Source of the DNA: Gari tellinella
Taxonomy: Eukaryota; Mollusca; Bivalvia; Cardiida; Psammobiidae
NCBI GenBank assembly: GCA_922989275.2
Contig: OV277870.1
Coordinates: 41,350,356-41,414,355 of the forward strand
Length of the DNA: 64,000 nucleotides
Direction of reading: 5' to 3'
This document shows positions 50,001 through 59,000 of the stretch, piece by piece. Position 1 is the stretch's first letter, and every line of letters starts with the position of its first letter. Below the pieces are notes generated by a model, which did no database searches, was not told the DNA's origin, and saw only the letters and a program-made list of their open reading frames with translations. The translations under genes and the position numbers were made by a program.

Positions 50001-53000
50001 GCTTGAATATAGCAAATATTTCTTATGATACATATCATGACTGTTTAAATTATAACTTCTTTCTTCAGTGAAGGAATAAATAAAAGTCATATTTTTGAGG
50101 TAATGGTTTTGACAAAAATTATAGTACTGCCTGCCAGGGGAGCTTACTCTGACACTGCCATCCTCTATCTTCTCCAGGACTTTCCAGGGACTGTACTCCT
50201 TATTCCTGTAGGCTAACAACTGAGACAGGTCGAACGGAGGAGTGCCCTCAGTGAACAGCTCTGTTATCACACACCTGACAAAGTCATAGAAATAATAGGT
50301 AAAACAGTCGAACTTCGATAACTCGTACTCGGTTAAATCGAAACATACCTGTATTTCAAAGTTAAAACCTAAGCCAGCATGAAACAATGCAATTCATGTG
50401 TCAAACTAACGGAAAGTTCGAGTTAAGCGGGTTCAAGATATCGAATTTCGACTGTACTACTGAAACACAGTCCAACTTATATTCATAACATTGGCTCAAG
50501 ATAAGAGAACCTAAATGTGTTCAATTTGTTTTTCTCTTTGAGACAATTCTAATGAGGATCTGTTTCAATTAAAACTTTATGATAAAATCAATTTCAAAGA
50601 TTTTGAAGCTGACCATATCAGAGTTACAAAGAGGGATATTATTTCTTGTATGATGGTTTCTGAAACTTGTCCAGACTCATACTAATGTTTCACACATAAA
50701 TTTATCAAACATTTTACACTCTACAAGTTTCATACATCATACAATCATACTTGTCTTAAATGGTCACTCTTTAACCCTATACCCCATAGAAGCGCCTATA
50801 AGCGAATATGATATATATTCCTCCGCTGAAGAAAATAGTTCCAATTTAATCAATCATGAATATATATTATTTGGAATAATTTCGATATTCAAGCACATGA
50901 TAGCTTAAAGCAGGCTGAAAGTAAAGCAGAATGCGCCTCAATGCGCATTCTGCTTTACTTTCAACCTGCTTTAAGTAGTCATCTATGTTCAATACTAGAA
51001 ATAAGCTATCAGGTAAAGAGTTAAAGGAGCAAGGGACTCTCAAAAGACGGGTGACTGTTTGATGCAGGACACTAGTAAAGCAGAAAGCTCCTATATGAGC
51101 TTTCTGCTTTACTTATGTCTTTCATTTTGCAGTCATCTGTGTTCAATCTAACTGTGATAAATCACCTTCTTTCGACTGGCTATTTAACACGTATGATTGT
51201 ACCACCATAAGATTTTGGGTTACAGAAAATGAGAAGCTTTGTTACCCAGCTGAAAAAATATCCATGGCTGGTGTGAGGTCACCAGCTTTGACCTCTCTGG
51301 TTGCTGTAAGGTCAAGGTTGTTTGTCTGACCTGCGACATCTGCATTCCTAGAGCTACTCTCCACGAATCTCTCTGGAGCGATGTAACATGTGCGTCGACG
51401 AGAGGTGTCAAAGAAATAGGAGAAGTCTGAAGGGTTGTCCTGTAAAGATAATGGTCATGAGTTGAAGTTTGGTTACGTCTAGTGATTTGGTAATACCGTG
51501 TTCCCTCTCTATAACTGCCCTCCTTACAACGACTCCCTCTTTACAACGACCCTTGCCGCTGTACCAAAACAAGACAATTATATGTCTAATACTTTCACTT
51601 CTGCAATATCACCTGCTTAAAACTGTCGTCTGCTGTTTTTCTCAAAGTTACATATTCTACATTTTGACAGAAAAACCTTAATGACGAGTGACAAACAGCT
51701 TGAATCCAGATCAGATGCCGCATTACGCGGCGTCTGATCTGGATTCAAGCTGTTTGCAATGTAAGCAAATTGCCCTCTCTATAACGACTCCCTCCGAACA
51801 ACGCACATACTGTTTGTCTCCCATTGGGTGTCGTTGTAGAGAGGGAGCGCTGTAAACTTAAACACATAAATTTCTAAAGTATGCAGGTTAAAATTGAGTT
51901 AATGCTAAATTAGTCCAACATTTATTAAACACGATCAGCAAGGATCAATTAACTGATTTTTCCACTCTGGGAACCTGACAAAAGTGGTCTCTTAATCTAG
52001 GTGAGATTCTGTACTGACCAGACATCAGGTAAATTTTACAAGTGCTAATGTGTATGTACATTGTACATGTATTATGTAACAGGCTCATATTGGTTTAACC
52101 CTTTGAACCCTAGTCCCGCATATAGGCGTCCTTTTCACACAGTGTACATGTGAATAGTACACTTGTCCTGTTCAAACAGTGAAGACCCAGATCAGAGGGC
52201 TCCGAAAGGAGCCCTCTGATCAGGGTCTTCACTGTTTGTCATAAAGCCAAACATTGACAAAAACAATCCTTAAAAGTCAGAAATGGACTAGACTAAAATG
52301 GAAACTGGAATTGTCCATTTAAAGTTTCAGGGAGGAAAGAGTTAACCCTTTACCACATAGCCTGTTTCAAGTTTTGAAGACAGGTGACCACTTAAGCAGG
52401 CTGAAAGTAAAGCAGAACGTGCCTTAAGGCACATTCTGCTTTACTTTCAGCCTGCTTTAAGCTAAAATCTGCAAGGCAATATAAAATATTTGTAACAGTA
52501 ATTGTTTATGAAGGTATAAACTGGAACAATTTTTTTCAGCGGAGGAATAAATTAAATACGCTAAAAGTCGCTTCTATGGAGGAAAGGGTTAATACATATT
52601 ATCAGGATACAAACTGTTTGCAAATAAAAATTGTACATGTACTTGGAAGTATGGCAGTGAAAAGGGTATTGTTTTGGCTAAAAAGATCTAAGCTATTTAC
52701 CTCTGGAAGATAGGTTGGTTTAAAGCTGGCAAAGTCAGTGAGGAGCAGCCAGTTCCAGCCGGTTATCATAGCATTCTCCGACTTGATATCTCCATGGCAT
52801 ACCTAGAAATACATGATTAATGGAATATGTATACAGTCAGTCTGTTATCATAGCATTCTCTGACTTGATATCCCCATGGCATACCTAGAAATACATGATT
52901 AATGGAATATGTATACAGTCAGTCTGTTATCATAGCATTCTCCGACTTGATATCCCCATGGCATACCTAGAAATACATAACAGATGGAATATGTATAGTC

Positions 53001-56000
53001 AGTCTGTTATCATAGCATTCTCTGACTTGATATCCCCATGGCATACCTAGAAATACATAACAGATGGAATATGTATAGTCAGTCTGTTATCATAGCATTC
53101 TCTGACTTGATATCCCCATGGCATACCTAGAAATACATGATTAATGGAATATGTATATAGTCAGTCTGTTATCATAGCATTCTCTGACTTGATATCCCCA
53201 TGGCATACCTAGAAATACATAACAGATGGAATATGTATAGTCAGTCTGTTATCATAGCATTCTCTGACTTGATATCCCCATGGCATACCTAGAAATACAT
53301 GATTAATGGAATATGTATATAGTCAGCCTGTTATCATAGCATTCTCTGACTTGATATCCCCATGGCATACCTAGAAATACATGATAAATGGAATATGTAT
53401 ATAGTCAGCCTGTTATCATAGCATTCTCTGACTTGATATCCCCATGGCATACCTAGAAATACATGACTAATGGAATATGTATATAGTCAGTCTGTTATCA
53501 TAGCAATTCTCTGACTTGATATCCCCATGGCATACCTAGAAATTAGGGATGTTCACGGTTACGGATATTGTAACCGGTTAATCGCAATCAAAACCGGTTA
53601 ACCGACCGGTTAACCTGACATTAAGTTAAACCATTGTATGCCGAGAAAAAATATGTCTACCTACTGTTACTGGTCTGAATGTTAATGAAAGCCATCCATT
53701 CTTTGAAGCATCCTACTGACAAATGTAGAATAGTCTGATTTCCGATCAGACGCCGAGTGAAACTGCGTCCGATCTGGATCCAGGCTACGTTCAAAATCAT
53801 AAAAAATCTGCAACTTTAAATGCGTGTATGAAATGTTCGGCGATGTTCTTTTAGGCTTTAGATCCAATTCGAAACTGAATTTCAAAGAGTATGTTCCAGT
53901 TCTGGTGTGCTACATGTTTTCATATGCACGCTAAATTTGTGTTTGATACAAAGAATATGTATACATGCACAGATAAACATCCGATCTGGTTTTTGAGTCA
54001 TTCATTGTTACACTCGATTTTAGAGTAAATATGAGGGCGTTAAACCCTTATTATGCCATTTTGAAATGAATAAAGCCAAACAGAAGCAGTTTAACATACT
54101 TGTAAGTAGAAGATATTTTTAGCAGATTACATATTGCCACTCATACGAAAAGCAGCAGACGACAATACGAAGCGTAAGTTACGTAACCTGTTTGTGAAGG
54201 GTACAAAACGAAAATTAACTCGACAATCGAATCGGAAGTGCACCAGAATACACTTTTTGACTTTTTTGCAAGTGATTCTGAATAATAAAATACGCCAAAA
54301 TACGCCGAGTTAATAGGTTTCTCATCTAGATCCAAACTGCTGCGCTGCTGAACGGATAACATGTCATTTTCAGTTCGGAGCAGTTAAGTGTATATCTATT
54401 TTCTCCGAAATTTCAAGTACCGGTACTGTATTTCATTGCTGGATTTATATGATTCATATGATATTGGATTTATTTCAAACGCTTTCTGCACATTTTGTTA
54501 ATAATAGGACACTAATCTTAATCTAGAAAAATCAAAACAATAACATCAGTTAATTGGCGACCTGTCAATTGTCTCAGCCCAATGGTTTTATATCAGGGTA
54601 ACCTGGCAACCTCTGTAGACGGGGTAGTACACCCCGCGGCGTGTTATTTGACAAGGTGTCAGTGCAGTTGAAACGAGCAAAGGAGGTGTCGTCCACTGAT
54701 TTCGTGCAGCAGATTTTATGGACCAACTTCCAAATTTTGTTTTTTCAGGTTAACCTTTTGAAGGAAAAGTGTAACCGATTAACCGCGCTTCTAAAGGTTA
54801 ACCGGTTAACCGATTAATCGTTAACATCCCTACTAGAAATACATAACAAATGGAATATGTATATAGTCAGCCTGTTATCATAGCATTCTCTGACTTGATA
54901 TCCCCATGGCATACCTAGAAATACAGTAAAACCTGTCCTAGCGGTCACCTGGTATAAGCGGTCACCTGGCTTTAACGGCCAGTTCGATCTCCCCAGATTG
55001 AATTCATTCTATATTGCCTCTTGACTAAGCGGTCACCTGTATAACGCAGCCAGCGGCCAGAAAAATTCATCCCAAACACTGTTTCCACACTGTATTAAAC
55101 GGCCAAGTAGCCGCCCGCTGAAGTGTGATATGCCTGAATACCTGTGTCATTCAACAAATCCACGCGTCAATCCGTCTGTAACCTCAACTTGTCAAATTAC
55201 GTGCTCGGCGGGGCGTGTTATTATCAACAAGTTTGTCTGGGAGATTAGCGATTACGTAATCAACATTTTCCATATCAAACCCACTGTAATGAACGGTCAG
55301 GGAACTTGAATACATGTGTTATGATTTCTGTCAAACGTGTCACTCTTAATAACCGCCTAAATAACACAGCATATGCTACTGGTATCAAACTCTTTAATTA
55401 ATCGTCAATTACACGGCCCGTGTCGTTCTTATGTGTAATGTACATCACTAAAATTAGATTTAGTGACTTCGGAGAAAATCTCGCGTTATTATGCAAATGA
55501 ATACTATCCACCAATCAAAACTTGCGTAATTCGAGGATGCTGGGGTGTTCCCCCAGTGTAAAAATAGCCGGTGTTAAATTTCCCATCCTGCAATTAATAT
55601 CCTCGACAACAATCAGAACTGAACAAAATGGTCGACCGATTTTTGACTTTTAATCTCTAATGCTGACTTGAAAGTACGTTTGACAACATTTGTAAAGTTT
55701 AAATGAGCTCCGGAAAATCCGTAGACACGCGCACATGGATTCTGCCTCCGTGGCACAGAAAAATACGTGTACAAACGTAAGTGTAATGAAACAACATATA
55801 GATTCTACTGTATTCCATTTTCTGAAAATGAACATTATGTTACCAGCACATGTTGATATGGAGATCAGACGCCGAGTAACTGATGCTCGTGTCAATGTTT
55901 CTATAATCAAAAAGTGTACTGTTCATACACTTCTGTATGAGTTTGAGGACTTTTAATATGTTGTTGACTTTTTAAATAGGAATGAATAGCGAAACGAAAC

Positions 56001-59000
56001 CGTGACCGTTTTCAAAATAGTAGTCATTTTTCTTGCCCCTGGATTAAGCGGTCACCTGTCTTAAGCAGCCAATTTGGCTGCTTCCCTTCACTGGCCGCTT
56101 AAGACAGGTTTTACTGTACATGATTAATGGAATACATAGTTATGTGTCAAATGGCCACTCATTGAAATAGTGTTGAGATCTTTAAAGACATGCAGCTGCT
56201 TAATCCATTACCCCATAAATACACCTTTTTACACCTTTAATTTATTCCTCCACTGAAGAAAATGGTTCCACTTTATACAGTCAAGAATTTGTATCATAAG
56301 AAATATTTTCTATATTCTAGAAAATAATAGCTTAAAGCAGACTGAAAGTAAAGCAGAATGTGCCTTAAGGCACATTCTGCTTTACTTTCAACCTTCTTTA
56401 AGTGGTCATATGTTTTCAAAACTAACAGGCTATGGGGTAATGGGTTAATGCAGGATAAAATAATGCAAAGAGCTCCTATATTTTTTATATTGCATTAATC
56501 ATTTCCTTAACAGTTCAGATTGCTCATCACTTATACCCAACTGGGGTTACTGCTTTGCATTTCGCTTGTTTTAACCCTTTACTCCATAGATATGCATTTC
56601 AACAAATTAAATTTATTCCTTCATAGAAGAAAATAGTCCCAATTTATATAGTTACGAATGTGCACCATAAGAAATATTTTATTTATCCTAGCATATGGTA
56701 GCTTAGAAAGTGTGTTTATGGAGTAATAGGTTAACACTTTTTTTGTTTTTTAGTTTTGAAAACAGGTGAGTAATTAACTCTTTCCTCCCTGAAACTTTAA
56801 ATGGACAATTCCAGTTTCCATTTAAGTCTAGTCCATTTCTGACTTTTAAGGGTTGTTTTTGTCAATGTTTGGCATTATGACAAACAGTGAATACTCTGAT
56901 CAGAGGGCTCCTAGGAGCCCTCTGATCTGGGTCTTCACTGTTTGCATAGGACAAGTGTACTATTCACATGTACACTTTTTGCAAAGGACGCCAATATGCG
57001 GGACTAGGGTTCAAAGGGTTAAAGCAGGCTGAAGCAAAACAGAATGCACCTTAACCCGCATTCTGCTTTACTTTCAGCCTGCTTTGAGCTACCATACGCT
57101 AGAATATAGAAAATATTTCTTTTGGTTCATGTTTATGACTGTATAAAATGGAACTAATTTCTTCAGTAGAGGAATTAAATAAATATAATGCACTAGAAGA
57201 TGCTTCTATGGGGAAAGGGTAAGCAGTCATGCATTGAAATTTACGTTAAAAACAAACCCTTCCTTTGAGTTGTTGCAAAAGCAGAATTTACAGACTTGAC
57301 CTACCCTGAGTTTATGGCACTGGTTTAAAGCACACAGCAGCTGAAAGGCAATCCATTTCTTCTCGATGCTGTTCAGGAATGGCCTGGTGCTGATACGGTC
57401 ATACAGGCTGTCTTTAACATACTGTCGGAACAACAGAGCCGCCTTGTCTTGTTGCTGAAACAGAGAAAAACACCCATCACATCAAACTATTACAGTAATA
57501 CCTCTCTATAACGACCACTAGATTGAGTTAATTATCAGGTGTTTAAGGCAGGGGACTGCTTAAAGCAATGTGAAAGTAAAACAGAAAGCTCCATAATTCT
57601 GCTTTACTTTCAATCTGCTTTAAGTAGTAACTTGTTTTCAAACCTAGAAACGGGTTATGTATGGGGCAATGTTGTTCAGTAACCTGTCAGTATTGTGTTA
57701 ACCCATTACCCTATAAATACAACTTTTTACGCCTCTACTTTGCTCCTCCACAGAAGAAAATAGTCCCAATTGATACAGTAAAAAATATATATCATTAGAA
57801 ATATTTTCTATTTTCTAGCAGATGATAGCTTAAAGCAGGCTGAAAGTAAAGCAGAATGCGCCTTACGTCGCATTCTGCTTTACCTTCAACCTGCTTTAAG
57901 TGGTCACCTGTCTTCAAAACTAAACAGGCTATGGGGGAATGGGTAAAGGACTTTTCAGCTGTCTACTTACTATTGCTCTCTGGAATGGGAGGCAGTTTGA
58001 TGTTCCTTGTAATGTCTTGCAGATCTCTAAAATACATCAAATATCAACATAATATTACAGGGTTCCAGATCAGAGGGGGTAAACTGAACAATTTCAACTA
58101 GAAGAGATGATTCTAATGAGTAGTAACACCATAGGGTTTTAATACAGAAATAAAGATTTTAGTTATTGAGATACTCCCCTTATCTGGAGCTCTAATATTA
58201 CCTTATGTTTACAGTTAAGCAGCCACGTTTCAAAGAAGATCCCCAATTAGAGATAAATGCTTAACCCATTACCCCATAAATAATACACCTTTTTACATCT
58301 TTAATTTATTCCTCCAATGAGAAACAAGAATGCCTGTTCAATAAACACTTATGCCCCCGGTGGCATCCTTGACAATATATTCTGAATTTTTTCTAAGTCC
58401 AAATTAGGTCAAGGTCAAAATCAAGGTTGGGTGATATTGGTGGATAGGGAATGGTCCAAGGCAACAACTGTATTAGTATCAAAGCATTGTAGTCAGTTAT
58501 GTTGATGCTAGATGAAACTGTAAAATCTTGTTAACCAAGAAATAGCCCATTTATTACAATACATGTTTTCTAAGTCCAAATTAAGTCAAGGTCAAAATCA
58601 AGGTTGGGTGATATTGGTGGATATGGAAATGGTCCAAGGCAACAACTGTATAAGTATCCGAGCCAATTGAGTAAGCAGTGTTGATGCTAGACGAAACGGT
58701 AAAATCTACTTAACCTGGTTACGGACAGATGGAAGGAAGAACGAACAGACGGACGGACAGGATGAATACTATATGCCTCCGCGTCTATAGATGCCGGGGC
58801 ATAAAAATAGTTTCATGTTATACAGTCATGGATATGCACCATCAATAATATTTTCAAGATCAAAACTGTTGGCAAATAACATGGTACTTGGATAAGGCAG
58901 CGTAGGGGTCAAGAAACAATTCAAAATGAGTCTTCCTGAGTTTTTAAGTGGTTTCAAAAGATGTATACATTGAATTCAACAAATCTTAAGTTATAAAAGA

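Larger units (their letters stand above)
52760..56125. repeat. Tandem array of exon 5 acceptor region, 80-83-bp unit, 11 copies, with two insertions
   Basis: Each unit holds about 42 nt of the start of exon 5 plus the acceptor and about 40 nt of intron. The junction landmark ACCTAGAAAT lies at 52801 (the real site), 52883, 52965, 53045, 53125, 53207, 53287, 53369, 53451, 53534 and 54913. Two subtypes alternate: ACATGATTAATGG (82) and ACATAACAGATGG (80). A hAT-like and a TA-type element split the distal part. Confidence 0.93.

Noticed and set aside
52701..52802. DFG-to-DFA change as evidence of a newly dead kinase
   Set aside because: The VPS15 family normally has this change, so it is not specific to this genome.
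52801..53543. CRISPR-like look of regularly spaced repeats
   Set aside because: There are no unique spacers, the unit is an exon-intron copy, and the host is a eukaryote.
52883..53543. Array copies as alternative exon 5 versions
   Set aside because: Each copy stops at TGA after about 15 codons and I see no usable donor in the unit.
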